Part shown: one piece after another, positions 17,519 through 28,558 of the stretch
How positions within the stretch are numbered: the first letter of the stretch is position 1
How the letters are laid out: each line of letters starts with the position of its first letter
Origin: Flavobacteriales bacterium UBA6772
GTDB lineage: Bacteria > Bacteroidota > Bacteroidia > Flavobacteriales > Flavobacteriaceae
Length of the DNA stretch: 64,000 nt
Direction: 5' to 3'
Assembly (NCBI GenBank): GCA_905181765.1
Contig: CAJIYW010000006.1
Location: forward strand, 1-64,000
Position numbers and translations under genes: made by a program
Notes under the pieces: model-generated
Told to the model about the DNA's origin: nothing
What the model saw: the letters and a program-made list of their open reading frames with translations, nothing else
Database searches by the model: none

Positions 17519-20500
17519 TTAAAATTTTACGTTAATAGAAAAACCAATGGACTCACCGATTGGCATTGAATTAGCTTCTGCACCCTGAGCGTTACGTGTA
17601 TTGTAGTACGCTTCTGGATCATGATTAGGAACCTTGTTTAATAGAAACCCTAAATTATTTCCAACTAAAGACATACTTGCACTTTCGATAAAAACATCCT
17701 TAAGTAGTTTATTAGGAATTTGATACCCCAAGCTCAATTGACTTATCCTGATGAAATCATTTTCATAAACATTCTCTTCTCCAAGTTGAGATTTACTTGC
17801 ACCGAGACTATTTGTAAAATTCCAATATTCATAAATTTGTCCTTCTGAAAGACTTTGAGTTATAGTGCTTCCATCTTCAAGTACGCCATCAGGTACGAAT
17901 CCATTTTCCCTTCCTCCTTGAGGAACTGTTACTTGATGTAATCCATACTGTTTCATTGATTTATTGGTGTTAGATACAATACTTCCTCCAAATTTCCCTT
18001 CTAGGAATGCATTAAATGTAAAGTTCTTATATCTTATGCTGGTTCCAATACCCAATTGGGTTGGAGCTACTCCTAATCCTAACACTTTATTCACGTTTTC
18101 AGATTTTGGTAATGGAACACCATTAACAACTTCATGTACAATCCTCCCTTGATCATCTCTTACGTATGAATTACCATAAATAACGCCGAAGGGTTGACCT
18201 GGTATGTGCCCAATGTTTGATTGAAAAAGTTGAGCTACTCCTGCTTGAATAATTCCATTATTCTCATCAGTTCTAACAACTTCACTGTTATTATGAGCAT
18301 AGTTTAAGGATAAATCCAATGAAAAATCGTCTTTTTCAATTGCTTTCCAATTTAATAAAAGCTCTGTTCCTTTATTTGTTATTTCCCCCAAATTGATTGT
18401 TGTACTAGCAAATCCAGAAGCAGGAGATGCCGTAGCGTTAACAATATCTTTCAACGTTTGATTTGAATAGTATGCAAAGTCAACAGTAAGTTTATTATCA
18501 AACATCTTTAATTCAAAACCAACTTCTGTTTCATTCTTTTCAAAAGGTGTTATAGTAGAATTTGGAATTACCCCTCCGTTAATACCTCCAAGTGGATTTC
18601 CTAAGTGACCTTGATCCAACGAGTGCATATGTTAAACCTAAGCCATAAGGTTGATTAGCACCACCAGCAACTTGAGAATAGCCTCCTCTTAATTTTGCAA
18701 AAGTAAAAACTTCCGGAAGCTTTACTAAATCTGATAAAATAACTGATAAACTTGCTGAACCATACAAATCATTGTTTGGGGTTGTTTTTCCTTCAGCAGA
18801 GAGTGTAGAAAACCAATCGTTTCTTACAGTAGTTGTTAAATATATCTTATCTGCAAAAGAAAATTCAGCTGACCCGTAGACAGAATTAATTTTTCTTTCT
18901 TGAAAACCATATAAACCCGATTGTGATGCTGTATTCAATACAGTATATAATCCAGGGATTACCACTTGATCTCCTAAAACTCCGATATCTTCTCCCTTAA
19001 CATAAAAAGATCCTGCTCCAACAAAACCATTCATGGCAAAGTCTTTAGTTATATTTACATTATCTGTTCCAATAAAAACGTCTGCATCATATTGGTCAAT
19101 AGTTTGCGTCTGCTGCAAGAGCTGACCAGCTGAGTAGAATTGAATACCAGGCCAATTTAAATTAGCTAAATTAACTCCATGATTATTAAAGTGGTTTGTA
19201 GTTTTGTCAAACCCAGCTTGTCCTCTAACATAAAGATCCTTAGTGATATCATATCTTGCACTCAAAGCTCCTAAAAGTCTTTCTTTCTCTGTAGAGGTTA
19301 TATTATTGTTCAATGCAAACCATGGGTTTGTTCTATATATATTATTAGTAACCGACGATTCAGTGACACCATCGGTGGTACCATTACCAAAATCACCCTT
19401 AAAATCATTTACATTGATGTTTGCAGCAAATTGTCTAAGAGCACCAGAGACACTCGCCGGTTCAGTTGATACAATAGGGGGTGCTGTATCGTCTATATCG
19501 CTAAATTTTACGCTTGCATTGACAGTTAATTTATCAGATAGTTTCTGCGAAGTATTAAGAGCAAAAGCAAGCCTTCTTAGTTTTGAAGTTGCTACAACAT
19601 CTTTACCGTCTACAAGCGTAGCAGAAAGTCTAGTACTTCCTTTATCTGTATTCGAAGTAACTGCAACAGATGTTGTTGAATTTACACTTGTTGAAAAAAT
19701 ACGTTTCATATTATCTCCAGCGTACTCATAAGGTTGTTGAGAGCCATCATAAGTTGTACGTAATGAACCATCCATTCTTGGACCCCAAGAATTAAATGTA
19801 TCTGTTTGATCTGTAGGAAGACCACCAGCAATACCATTTCCATATGTAGTCTGAGGGTTATATAAATCATTTATACTAGTAAATACTGTTTGATTACTTA
19901 CTTCTACCCCTATGCCTTTTTGACCACCTTTACCATCTTTTGTCTTAATGATTATAACTCCGTTAGAAGCCCTTGAACCATAAAGCGCTGCTGCTGCACC
20001 ACCTTTTAAAACACTGATAGATTTAATATCATCAGGATTAATAGCTGAAAGCCCATCACCAGTATCTGCACCACCCCATTCACCAGCAGAACCTAACTGC
20101 TGATTTTGTAATGAAATACCATCAATAATATAAAGAGGTTGGTTAGCACCATTAAAAGAACTGTTACCTCTAATTACCACTCTTGCAGATCCTTTTATAC
20201 CTGTTGCACCGTTACTAATATTAACACCAGCAACTTTACCACGTAGAGCCTGTAATGGATTTCCTCCTGTGTTAACACGGTTTAATTCATCCCCTTTAAC
20301 TTGAGTTATAGAGTAACCTACAGATTTTGTTTTCTTTTCAAAACCAAAGGCTGTAATAACTATCTCGTCTAAAGCTTCTCCACCCTCCTCTAAACTTATA
20401 TTTACCACATTTTCACCATTTAAAGGGACTTCTACGGTTTTAAAACCTAAGTAAGAAAACATTAAAACAGCATTTTTACTAGAAATTTTAATAGAATATT

Positions 20501-20687
20501 TCCCATTAAAATCTGATGTAGTACCATTGGTGGTACCCTTTTCTAAAACGGTAACATTTGGAAGTTCCATTCCATCAGTGGAATCAGTGATAGTTCCTGT
20601 TATTGTGGTTGTAGTTGTTTGTGCAAATGTATTCACCGCACTAAAAACAATTATTAAAACCAACAAATTCATTATTTTTTGTTTCAT
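17519..20687 (-). pseudogene. SusC/RagA TonB-dependent outer-membrane transporter, one frameshift
   Basis: TonB-linked outer-membrane transporter for oligosaccharides. A signal peptide covers about 1-22, then comes a carboxypeptidase-D-regulatory-like domain (TITGTITDSTDGMELPNVTV), a plug domain with ALRGKVAGVNISNG and QPLYIIDGISL, and a beta-barrel running to the C-terminal SIGFSINVKF. The first frame ends at 18579 in a stray tail, while the homologous sequence resumes in another frame at ALDQGHLGNPLGGINGG. Removing one C from the CC at 18616-18617 restores a 1055-aa SusC of normal length. It precedes susD by 6 bp. Whether the indel is biological or an error is undecided. Confidence 0.88.
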
Positions 20688-20873
20688 AATTAAAATTAAT
20701 ATGTTAATATGTTATAAAAGAATAACAATTATGAGTTAAAAATAAATAATTTCGACAGATAACAAATAAAGTAAGGAGTTTGTTAAAATTTTTAACATCT
20801 ATCATTAATATCGTCTTAAAACATATTAATATGTAAATTTTAAATTTTAATAAATTTAGATAGAATATAACAG
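20688..20873 (-). promoter_or_regulatory. susC upstream region with palindrome
   Basis: This 186-bp gap between GH92 and susC includes a perfect 14-bp palindrome ACATATTAATATGT at 20821-20834 and two further AATATGTTA-like repeats near the susC start (20699-20713). They could be a regulator site, but AT-rich DNA makes such palindromes fairly easy to obtain by chance. Confidence 0.35.
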
Positions 20874-23099
20874 TTATTGCAGATTAATTTTCAGATTATA
20901 TCCGTTAACAAGTGATGCATGTGAAATAAAATACGACTTAATTGTTTTACCATTAATCTGTATTTTATTAATTTTACCTTGACCTTTTTTTTCTATAATC
21001 AGTTGTTTGTTCTTGTAATACTTTGAATCTAATTGAATTGTAATTTTGTCAAATACAGGCCTAGTTATCGTGTAACTGGGCTCGGCTGGAGAAATAGGAT
21101 ATATGCCCATCATACTATAAATTAACCAAGCAGACATGGTGCCAGTATCATCGTTACCCGGAAGACCCTCTGGAGTATTTTTAAAATATTGATTAATAAG
21201 TTTTGATACTTTTTCTTGTGTTCGCCATTCTTCACCTTTTACAAAATTAAATAAGTATGGATAACCAATATCTGGTTCGTTTGCCATATCAAATTGTCCA
21301 ATATTAAAAACTTTCTGTAATTGTTTAGAATATACCTCTTCGCCACCCATTAAGTTTATTAATCCTTTTGCATCATGGGCCAACATAAAGGTATATTGCC
21401 ATGAATTGCCTTCAATGAATCCTAGATTCTTTTGAAAATTTGCACCAGTTTCTGGGTTAAATGGTGTTATCCATAAATCATCTTTGTCTTTGGGTCTTAA
21501 TAAATTAAACTCTTTGTCAAAAAGTTTTCTATAAGAAATTGATCGCTCTCTATAAAATTGCTCATCTTCTTTTTTCCCTAATACTTTTGCTAATTGTGCA
21601 ATAGCAAAGTCTGAAGTATTATATTCTTGTGTGGTAGAAACTGAGCCACTTTTGGTAGAAGCAGTAGTTAAATATCCTTTTTCTGTATACTCTTTAATAC
21701 CTGGTCTTAGTGCATTTTTTTCTAGCTGAGTAGCACTTTTAATCATTGCTCTATAGGCCTTTTCTATATCAAAATCTTGAATTCCTCGCAAGTAGGTATC
21801 AGCAATAACAATTCCAGCAGGATCTCCAACCATTGTGGTTGTTTCTGTGGCATTCAATTCCCATTTTGGTAACCATCCACTCTCATCATATATAGATAAC
21901 ATACTTTTTACCATATCAGATTGTTGTTTGGGATATACTAAAGACATTAATGAATGTAGGTTTCTATAAGTATCCCAAAAAGAAAATACTGTAAAACGTG
22001 TTCCTTTTGTTTTTAAAGTTTCTCTGGTGGCCATTTTAGGATATTCACCATTTACATCATTTAGTGTATTTGGGTGTATTAATGTGTGGTAAAGAGCAGT
22101 GTAAAAAATGGTTTTATCGTCCTTAGTGCCACCTTCAACTTTTATTTTTGATAGTAATTCATCCCAGTTTCTTGCTGTTTCTTTCTGAATTTCATCAAAT
22201 GATAAACCATTAGTCTCTTTTTCTAAATTTTCTCTAGCATTATCTATACTTACATATGACACCCCAATTCTTACAACAACTTGAGTAGGTTCTTTAAAAT
22301 CATAACTCATATAAGCTCCGATACTATCACCAATAATTTCCTTTTTATAGCCTTTGTACAATCTTTTTTTTCCATTATAGGGCATCCACTGCCCTTCTAT
22401 CCCTTTATATTTTCTGGTATTTTTCCAAATCCCGTATTCATTTGATGGCTTGCTAAACTTTGCTACAAAATAGACTGGGTAAGATTCGTTGGGCTTAAAA
22501 TAACAAAATGAACCAACATTTCGCATCCCTTCTATTTCTGAAGGAGAAACAATTTTAATAGAGGCACCTTGCTCGTTGGTTAGGCCTAAGCCTAAATTCA
22601 AGAGAATATTTGATTTTCCTTCTGGAAAAGAGTATCTACTAACACCAACTCTTGAAGTAGCAGTAGTTTCTATTTTAACCTTGTACTTTTTTAACGTTGT
22701 ACTGTAAAACCCTGCCTTTGCAACTTCGTTGTCATAAGTGCTGCCATATTTTAAATGATCTGTTTCTAAATTCCCTGTAGTGGGCATGGTTAAAATAACC
22801 CCTAAATCAGGACATCCAACTCCGCTTAGGTTTACGTGTGAAAAACCTGTTAGAAAATTATTTTCATGCACATAAGGATTAGACAACCATCTACTGTCTT
22901 TTTCTAAAGTATTTTGAGTGCCTGCAACATTAAAAGGCGAAACACTTACCATTCCTCTAGGAGCAATGGCTCCTGGGTTTGTTGCCCCAAAATTTGAAGT
23001 CCCTATAAACGGATTTACATACTCTATAGCAGCTTGTCCTAATAATAAAAATGAGTTCAAAATTAGTATAACAAATAAAGAAAATTTCTTCATAAACAT
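20874..23099 (-). CDS. GH92 family alpha-mannosidase
   Basis: Glycoside hydrolase family 92, calcium-dependent exo-alpha-mannosidases (mostly alpha-1,2) that trim high-mannose N-glycans. A signal peptide covers about 1-22. The N-terminal landmark YVNPFIGTSNFGATNPGA is at about 27-44. The EGNSWQY motif near 563-569 contains the presumed general-acid glutamate, and GLPGNDDTGTMSAW near 647-660 has the conserved aspartates of the catalytic base region. The 741-aa length is normal. It starts 5 bp after the GH18 gene and ends 186 bp before susC, so it closes a GH92-stub/SSS/GH130/GH18/GH92 operon. The exact mannosidic linkage is not readable from sequence. Confidence 0.92.
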   Translation of the reverse strand: MFMKKFSLFVILILNSFLLLGQAAIEYVNPFIGTSNFGATNPGAIAPRGMVSVSPFNVAGTQNTLEKDSRWLSNPYVHENNFLTGFSHVNLSGVGCPDLGVILTMPTTGNLETDHLKYGSTYDNEVAKAGFYSTTLKKYKVKIETTATSRVGVSRYSFPEGKSNILLNLGLGLTNEQGASIKIVSPSEIEGMRNVGSFCYFKPNESYPVYFVAKFSKPSNEYGIWKNTRKYKGIEGQWMPYNGKKRLYKGYKKEIIGDSIGAYMSYDFKEPTQVVVRIGVSYVSIDNARENLEKETNGLSFDEIQKETARNWDELLSKIKVEGGTKDDKTIFYTALYHTLIHPNTLNDVNGEYPKMATRETLKTKGTRFTVFSFWDTYRNLHSLMSLVYPKQQSDMVKSMLSIYDESGWLPKWELNATETTTMVGDPAGIVIADTYLRGIQDFDIEKAYRAMIKSATQLEKNALRPGIKEYTEKGYLTTASTKSGSVSTTQEYNTSDFAIAQLAKVLGKKEDEQFYRERSISYRKLFDKEFNLLRPKDKDDLWITPFNPETGANFQKNLGFIEGNSWQYTFMLAHDAKGLINLMGGEEVYSKQLQKVFNIGQFDMANEPDIGYPYLFNFVKGEEWRTQEKVSKLINQYFKNTPEGLPGNDDTGTMSAWLIYSMMGIYPISPAEPSYTITRPVFDKITIQLDSKYYKNKQLIIEKKGQGKINKIQINGKTIKSYFISHASLVNGYNLKINLQ

Positions 23100-23104
23100 C
23101 TTAA

Positions 23105-24262
23105 TTATTTTACTTCATTTATATTTTCAAAAAGCGTATTCAATAATTTTTGATCTTTGTCTAAACTATACTCCCAAAACATTGCACCTCCCAAGTTATT
23201 TTCTTTGATATATTTTGTTTTAAATTTAATTTCTTTTGGTGTTTCCCAAGAAATAAAAATACTATCAGTAACATTCCACAAATAGGAAGCTTTTGCAGAA
23301 TTGTCATATCCTTTTTTGTAGTTTCCAGATTTTATTTTTTCTACAATTTCCCAAAAAGGCACAATAACTCCTGTAGTCATGGCAGTTTGATATAATCCTT
23401 CATTTTCTAAAATCACTTTTTCCCATTTTCTTCCGTAAAAAGGAATACCCATAATCAATTTATTAGGGGGAATACCTTCTTTTAAATGTCTATCTATTGC
23501 TTTTTGCCCACTATTACCATTGAATTTTTCTTTTTCTGAAGGATACAAATTTGCATGATGACCCGTTTGATAATACCACCCATGATAAAAATCATAACAC
23601 ATAATATTTATAAAATCTAAATATTTGTGTGCCTCTCCTAAATTGGTATTATCAATATAAGCTTGGTCTGCACCAGTTGCTATTGTAAGCAGGTAATGAG
23701 TATTATTTTTCTTACCTTCTTTTTCTAATTGTTTTCTTATTTCTGCTAAAAGCAAGGTGAAATTCTCTTTATCAGAAGGCCTAAAATCATTATCTTCTCC
23801 TCGTTGACCGGGGAATTCCCAATCTAAATCTACACCATCAAATCTGTGTTTTTTCATAAGTTCAACAGCGCTAATTGCAAATTGCTTTCTTGACTCTGGA
23901 TATGCAGCAGTATGTGAAAATTCATTGGACCAAACCCATCCACCAACTGAGTACAAAACTTTTAAATTAGGATTTACTTTTTTTAGAGCAATCAATTTTG
24001 AAATTTTAAGGGAATCTGTATCTAACTCAAACTTGGGTTTTCCTTCAACAATATTTGCAAAAGCATAATTAATGTGAGTCAATTTTTCTGCAGCAATAAG
24101 TGCAGGATCATAATTTTCATAACCAGCAACATAACCGATTATTTTTAAATCTTTAACACTGTTATTATTAGTTTTAACTTCTTTTGAACAATTGGAAAAA
24201 AGCATCATAAAACAGATACATGCAACCGAGCTTATTAAAATATTAGAATTTCTAATGATCAT
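23105..24262 (-). CDS. GH18 family lipoprotein (chitinase / endo-beta-N-acetylglucosaminidase)
   Basis: Lipoprotein (lipobox FSNC, Cys25) with a GH18 TIM-barrel over almost its full 385 aa. The catalytic signature FDGVDLDWEFP lies near residues 137-147, giving the DxDxE triad with Glu as acid. SVGGWVWSNEF, an early GH18 block, and the late MCYDFYHGW and GGAMFWEYSLD blocks are all present. In mannose-type N-glycan loci the GH18 member is usually an endo-beta-N-acetylglucosaminidase that releases the glycan from protein; by motif alone (DWEFP) it could also be a true chitinase. It lies between GH130 and GH92, with gaps of 14 and 5 bp. Confidence 0.88.
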   Translation of the reverse strand: MIIRNSNILISSVACICFMMLFSNCSKEVKTNNNSVKDLKIIGYVAGYENYDPALIAAEKLTHINYAFANIVEGKPKFELDTDSLKISKLIALKKVNPNLKVLYSVGGWVWSNEFSHTAAYPESRKQFAISAVELMKKHRFDGVDLDWEFPGQRGEDNDFRPSDKENFTLLLAEIRKQLEKEGKKNNTHYLLTIATGADQAYIDNTNLGEAHKYLDFINIMCYDFYHGWYYQTGHHANLYPSEKEKFNGNSGQKAIDRHLKEGIPPNKLIMGIPFYGRKWEKVILENEGLYQTAMTTGVIVPFWEIVEKIKSGNYKKGYDNSAKASYLWNVTDSIFISWETPKEIKFKTKYIKENNLGGAMFWEYSLDKDQKLLNTLFENINEVK

Positions 24263-24276
24263 AATTTTTTTAATAT

Positions 24277-25263
24277 TTATAGGCTATTATCTTTAGTAAA
24301 CTGAATAACTTCGCTAAGCTTTCCAAAAGCCAAAGCTACAACTGTATCTGCCGCACCATAATAAATTGCTAATTTATCTTCTTCAACATCATGCAAAGCA
24401 GCACATGGGAAAACCACATTTGGTACATCACCAACCATTTCATATTGTTCAGCAGGTCCTAACAAATAAGGTTGTGTTCTATATTTTACTTTATCAGGTT
24501 CCTTTTCGTCTAAAAGTGCAGTTCCCATTGCATATCTAAAACCATTACAGGTATTAATTACCCCATGATAAATCATTAACCAACCTTCGTCTGTTAAAAT
24601 AGGAATTGGCCCTGCACCAATTTTTGTACACTGCCAAGCACTATCTTCAAAAGCAGTTGCTTTCATCACACAGCGATGTTCTCCCCAATATTTCATATCT
24701 GGACTATAACTAATATAAATATCTCCAAATGGTGTATGGCCATTATCACTTGGACGACTTAACATAGCATATTTCCCATTTATTTTCTGCGGAAATAATA
24801 CACCGTTTCTATTAAAAGGCAAAAAGGCATTTTCGCATTGAAAAAATTCTTTAAAATCGAAGGTATACCCAATACCAATTGTTGGACCATGATAGCCATT
24901 ACACCAAGTAATCCAATAACGGTCTTCAATAAACACTACTCGTGGATCGTATTTATAATCAGAAGCTATCATTTCAGTGTTACCAGCTTTCATTTTTATA
25001 GGCTCATGATTAATAACCCAATCGATACCATTCTTGCTAAAACCTGCAAAAATATTCATTTGCACTGCTTTGTTATCACATCTAAAAACGCCTGCATAAC
25101 CATCGTTAAACTGCACAACAGCACTATTAAAAATACTATTAGAACTTGGTATGGCATACCTATCTATTATAGGATTTGCACTATAACGCCAAATTACATC
25201 TTTAGAATCCTTTGGTTTTTCTTGCCAAGGAATAGTTGCCTTTTCTATTGTCAATTTAATCAT
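24277..25263 (-). CDS. GH130 family beta-mannoside phosphorylase
   Basis: GH130 enzyme, a family of inverting phosphorylases acting on beta-1,4-mannosides such as mannosyl-N-acetylglucosamine or mannosylglucose (some members are hydrolases). The 328-aa protein has no signal peptide, in keeping with a cytoplasmic or periplasm-proximal final step. Landmarks are [16 protein letters not shown] (Asp106 to Trp), [11 protein letters not shown] and [20 protein letters not shown]. In N-glycan loci the GH130 phosphorolyses the Man-beta-1,4-GlcNAc core left after GH18, GH92 and GH125 action, which matches this neighbourhood. Genes before and after are 8 and 14 bp away. Confidence 0.88.
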   Translation of the reverse strand: MIKLTIEKATIPWQEKPKDSKDVIWRYSANPIIDRYAIPSSNSIFNSAVVQFNDGYAGVFRCDNKAVQMNIFAGFSKNGIDWVINHEPIKMKAGNTEMIASDYKYDPRVVFIEDRYWITWCNGYHGPTIGIGYTFDFKEFFQCENAFLPFNRNGVLFPQKINGKYAMLSRPSDNGHTPFGDIYISYSPDMKYWGEHRCVMKATAFEDSAWQCTKIGAGPIPILTDEGWLMIYHGVINTCNGFRYAMGTALLDEKEPDKVKYRTQPYLLGPAEQYEMVGDVPNVVFPCAALHDVEEDKLAIYYGAADTVVALAFGKLSEVIQFTKDNSL

Positions 25264-25271
25264 TTTTTTTA

Positions 25272-27149
25272 TTAATCATTTATTTTTTTCACTCTATCTA
25301 ACCAAGTGTACTTCAAAATAACGGAGGTTATTAAGAAAACAACCAAAGATATTATTGCTTTTGGGTAATCTCTTATCACAAAATAAATTGGCAGTATAAT
25401 CATACTAGATTGCCAAACAATGCCAATAGCACAATTTAACATATCTTTCCAGAAATCAGTATTCTTTTTAATACTAAAATCTTCTTTTAATAATTCTTTA
25501 TATACAGGACTCCACCATCCCCAAGGTCTAACCGTTTTATAAAATGACTTTAAGGTATCCATAGGAGTTGGTTTTGTTAGGTAAGTGCCTAAAAAAGAAC
25601 CTAATAATGATATTATAAAAATGATTGGAAACAAATAAATAGCATGCTGGTGAGATAAATCATAAAGCAATGTATCCTCACTAAGATTTCCTTTATTTTG
25701 GTCTAACATAAATTGAAAAGATGCTACGACTAAACCTGAGAACATTCCCCAAAAATATCCCCAGCCATTAAAACGCCACCAAATCCATTTTAAAAAATTA
25801 GCAGCAACATATCCTCCAAAAAGAGCAGAGGTAATCCATAAGGTAAGAGAATTAATGGAGTCTGCAAAAAACCCCATAAATACCCCTAAAGCAACCAATG
25901 ATAAGGAAGCTATATGACTTGCTTTTATATAATGTTTATCACTAGCATTTGGTTTGAAATATTTTTTATAAATATCATTTACAATATATGCAGGACCTGC
26001 ATTCACAAATGCTGAAAAAGTGGACATAAAAGCGGCTAACAAACCAGCTAATAATAAACCTTTAATACCAACAGGTATATGAAAATTAATAACTTTTGGC
26101 AACAACACTTCTAAATCTCCACCATTTAGAGAAGGATTCGTGATCATTTCTGGACTTAAAGTAACCAAGGCAATAACCACTACTCCGCCTATTAATAAAT
26201 ATCTTGGAATAAATAAAATCAAATTCGTAAAGCCACTCATGTATGCAGCTTCTTTTACCGTTTTTGTAGATAATATTCGTTGCATATCAAAACTAGGAGT
26301 AGGGCCCGCAATACTTGCAAAAAAACCTTTAAATAATGTCATTCCTATAAAAGCTCCAAACATTTTAAATCCCTCGGAATCAATTAAATCATTAAAGGCT
26401 TGGAATTTTCCGCTCCAATGGGTTTCTAATTCCCAATCAAAAAATACGTTTCGCCATTCTGCTGTAATAACATTGTTTATTTCAGCATCACTTATTGAAT
26501 AAAAAGCATACCCTGCCACTAATATCCCTGCAATAACCATAATTCCGTATTGTAGCACTTCCGTTGCTACAACCGAAAACATACCGCCTTTAATGGTGTA
26601 AATTGTTGTTAAGAATATGATGATTAATGCGTAGGATTGTTCAGAATTTAATAGCACTGATTCACCCATTTGCCATGCAAGATCCCATGGCAATATGATG
26701 GTCATAAACTTTCCAACACCTTCAAAAAAGTATGCGATAAATCCAATGGCTGCAATAATAGCAAAAACAGCAACAATCATGTGCGAAGCTCTACCTGCTT
26801 TTTTGTCCCCAAACCGTGTTAAAATCCATTCTGATCCTGTCATTATATTTGACCTTCGAATCCAAACGGCTAAAAACATCATTACGAATATTTGATTCCA
26901 AATAGGCCAGAGCCACATAAACATAAAACTCTTTACACCATACAAAAATAGAATTCCAACCATCCAAGCTGTTCCAGAAACATCGAACATTCCAGATCCA
27001 TTACTTAAACCCAAATAATACCATTTAATAGATTTTCCTCCTAAAAAATAGGAATCTAATCCTTTCGATGCTTTTTTAGAAACCCAAATACCTAATGAAA
27101 TGGTTAGAATGATATAAATTGCTATTATTGATATATCTATATTGTTCAT
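25272..27149 (-). CDS. Sodium:solute symporter family transporter (sugar-type)
   Basis: Multi-pass SSS-family inner-membrane symporter of 625 aa. The start [20 protein letters not shown] is TM1. [21 protein letters not shown] and [18 protein letters not shown] are family blocks. It has a longer C-terminus than the ActP-like protein at 6496 and groups by layout with the SSS transporters found in Bacteroidetes glycan operons. It lies 12 bp after a truncated GH92 stub and 8 bp before GH130, so it probably imports the core disaccharide or monosaccharide produced in the periplasm. The substrate is inferred from context only. Confidence 0.85.
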   Translation of the reverse strand: MNNIDISIIAIYIILTISLGIWVSKKASKGLDSYFLGGKSIKWYYLGLSNGSGMFDVSGTAWMVGILFLYGVKSFMFMWLWPIWNQIFVMMFLAVWIRRSNIMTGSEWILTRFGDKKAGRASHMIVAVFAIIAAIGFIAYFFEGVGKFMTIILPWDLAWQMGESVLLNSEQSYALIIIFLTTIYTIKGGMFSVVATEVLQYGIMVIAGILVAGYAFYSISDAEINNVITAEWRNVFFDWELETHWSGKFQAFNDLIDSEGFKMFGAFIGMTLFKGFFASIAGPTPSFDMQRILSTKTVKEAAYMSGFTNLILFIPRYLLIGGVVVIALVTLSPEMITNPSLNGGDLEVLLPKVINFHIPVGIKGLLLAGLLAAFMSTFSAFVNAGPAYIVNDIYKKYFKPNASDKHYIKASHIASLSLVALGVFMGFFADSINSLTLWITSALFGGYVAANFLKWIWWRFNGWGYFWGMFSGLVVASFQFMLDQNKGNLSEDTLLYDLSHQHAIYLFPIIFIISLLGSFLGTYLTKPTPMDTLKSFYKTVRPWGWWSPVYKELLKEDFSIKKNTDFWKDMLNCAIGIVWQSSMIILPIYFVIRDYPKAIISLVVFLITSVILKYTWLDRVKKIND

Positions 27150-27161
27150 ATGATTAAAATC

Positions 27162-27407
27162 TTATTGGATACCCCAACTTTTATTTGGGTTTTCTCCCAT
27201 GACAGAAATACCGTTATCAGGACTAACTTGAAGCATTCCAAAAGGAACTGTTGCACCAGGATATGTATGTCCATGGCCTGATGTTCCAATAAAAGGATCT
27301 ACATATTTTACGTAGGACTTTTCATCTTTATGAACTTGCTTATTACAAGCAAATAGCGGCAAGAAAAATAATATAGCTATATTCGTCTTTTTGATATTGT
27401 TTTTCAT
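27162..27407 (-). pseudogene. Truncated GH92 N-terminal stub
   Basis: A lipoprotein signal (lipobox LFACN) is followed by the unmistakable GH92 N-terminus YVDPFIGTSGHGHTYPGATV and PFGMLQVSPDNG. After residue 67 or so the GH92 similarity ends and the frame closes with ENPNKSWGIQ and a stop at residue 82. Only 12 bp separate it from the next gene, so the remaining roughly 650 residues are absent in any frame. The stub heads the SSS/GH130/GH18/GH92 operon and still occupies the first translated position, so it may act as a leader ORF. This is a deletion remnant, not a frameshift. Confidence 0.85.
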
Positions 27408-27508
27408 AGTTTGATTTATTTCGAGTAAATATTGAAAAAAACAACTGTTTGACGAATAAAATTAGACGGACGACAATGGACTTCCGTTAAACGTTATAAA
27501 ACACAAAT
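27408..27508. promoter_or_regulatory. Divergent promoter region between N-glycan operon and LytS/LytTR genes
   Basis: These 101 bp separate the leftward GH92-stub/SSS/GH130/GH18/GH92 operon from the rightward two-component genes. Both promoters and any binding site of the response regulator should be here. I see no clear -7 box or perfect palindrome. Confidence 0.4.
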
Positions 27509-28558
27509 ATGCAACCAAATAAATTATTTATTGTTACTCGAAGGCATCATGTTCTTTTTTGGTCTGTTTACTTTTTATTTAACATACTTCGCTGGGGTAA
27601 TTATTTTGATGATTATTTATATTCATTAAAAACAAATATCATTGGATTTCCTGTTCATATGATTTTAGCTTATTTAAATATCTTTGTTTTAATGCCAAAA
27701 TTCGTTTATAAACGAAAATATTTTTCTTATGTAATTTTTCTCTTTGGTTCTCTATTATTTATGGTTTTTATAAAATTTAATCTTACTTTTTATCTAGTAA
27801 GTGAAAATATTTGGCCAGAAGGACCTGAAGTTATTCATGATTTTAATTTTAGTTATGTTATTGATATGATGATAGGAGAATTATATGTAATGACTTTTGT
27901 AACAGCTATTAAAATAACTATGAATTTGCTTGAAGAACAGAAAAGAATTGCTGCTTTAAAGAATTTACAATCTGATACTGAACTTTTATTTTTAAGATCA
28001 CAAATTTCACCTCATTTCTTTTTTAATACTTTAAATAATATTTATTCATTATCTTTAGAAAAGTCAGAAAAAACTCCTAAAATAATATTAAAACTTTCTG
28101 AACTAATGCGTTATCTTCTTTATGAAACAAAAACAAAGAGACAAAGTTTGGAAAAAGAACTTATTTGTATTCAAAATTATTTAGATTTAGAGAAAATAAG
28201 ATATGGTGATTTATTAAAAGTAGATACACAAATAAGTGGAGATATTTTTGATAAGAAAATTGCACCTATATTATTACTCTCATTCATTGAGAACGCATTT
28301 AAACATGGGGCAAATAAAATTATTGGTAATGTAAAAATTGATATCAATTTTAAAGTAGTAGAAAATTTTCTCTACTTCACTATTTCAAATCCCATACCCA
28401 AAATCGTAAAACAAAAACAAAATATTACTCAATCCGGTGGTATTGGTCTAAATAATGTTAAAAAAAGGCTTGCTTTAGGATACGATTCTAATGAATATGA
28501 TTTGCATATTGATGATAATAATAAGCTATTTACTGTAAACCTTAAAATAAAAGTATAA
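27509..28558 (+). CDS. LytS/YehU-type membrane sensor histidine kinase
   Basis: Sensor kinase of the His_kinase (PF06580, LytS/YehU) class, 349 aa. Four hydrophobic segments occupy about residues 15-35, 43-63, 72-95 and 115-137. Then comes the phospho-acceptor block QISPHFFFNTLNNIYSL with His169, and an ATPase part with LLSFIENAFKHGA (N box) and GGIGLNNVKKRL (G box). It has no large extracellular sensor domain. Its stop overlaps the start of the response-regulator gene (TAATG at 28556-28560). Divergent placement next to the N-glycan operon suggests it controls that operon, which is unusual because these loci more often use hybrid two-component or ECF-sigma regulators. Confidence 0.88.
   Translation: MQPNKLFIVTRRHHVLFWSVYFLFNILRWGNYFDDYLYSLKTNIIGFPVHMILAYLNIFVLMPKFVYKRKYFSYVIFLFGSLLFMVFIKFNLTFYLVSENIWPEGPEVIHDFNFSYVIDMMIGELYVMTFVTAIKITMNLLEEQKRIAALKNLQSDTELLFLRSQISPHFFFNTLNNIYSLSLEKSEKTPKIILKLSELMRYLLYETKTKRQSLEKELICIQNYLDLEKIRYGDLLKVDTQISGDIFDKKIAPILLLSFIENAFKHGANKIIGNVKIDINFKVVENFLYFTISNPIPKIVKQKQNITQSGGIGLNNVKKRLALGYDSNEYDLHIDDNNKLFTVNLKIKV

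Noticed and set aside
16200..18628. Programmed ribosomal frameshifting in susC/susD
   Set aside because: The shifts have different signs, no slippery heptamer or downstream pseudoknot is seen, and these families are not known to use it; simple indels explain them better.
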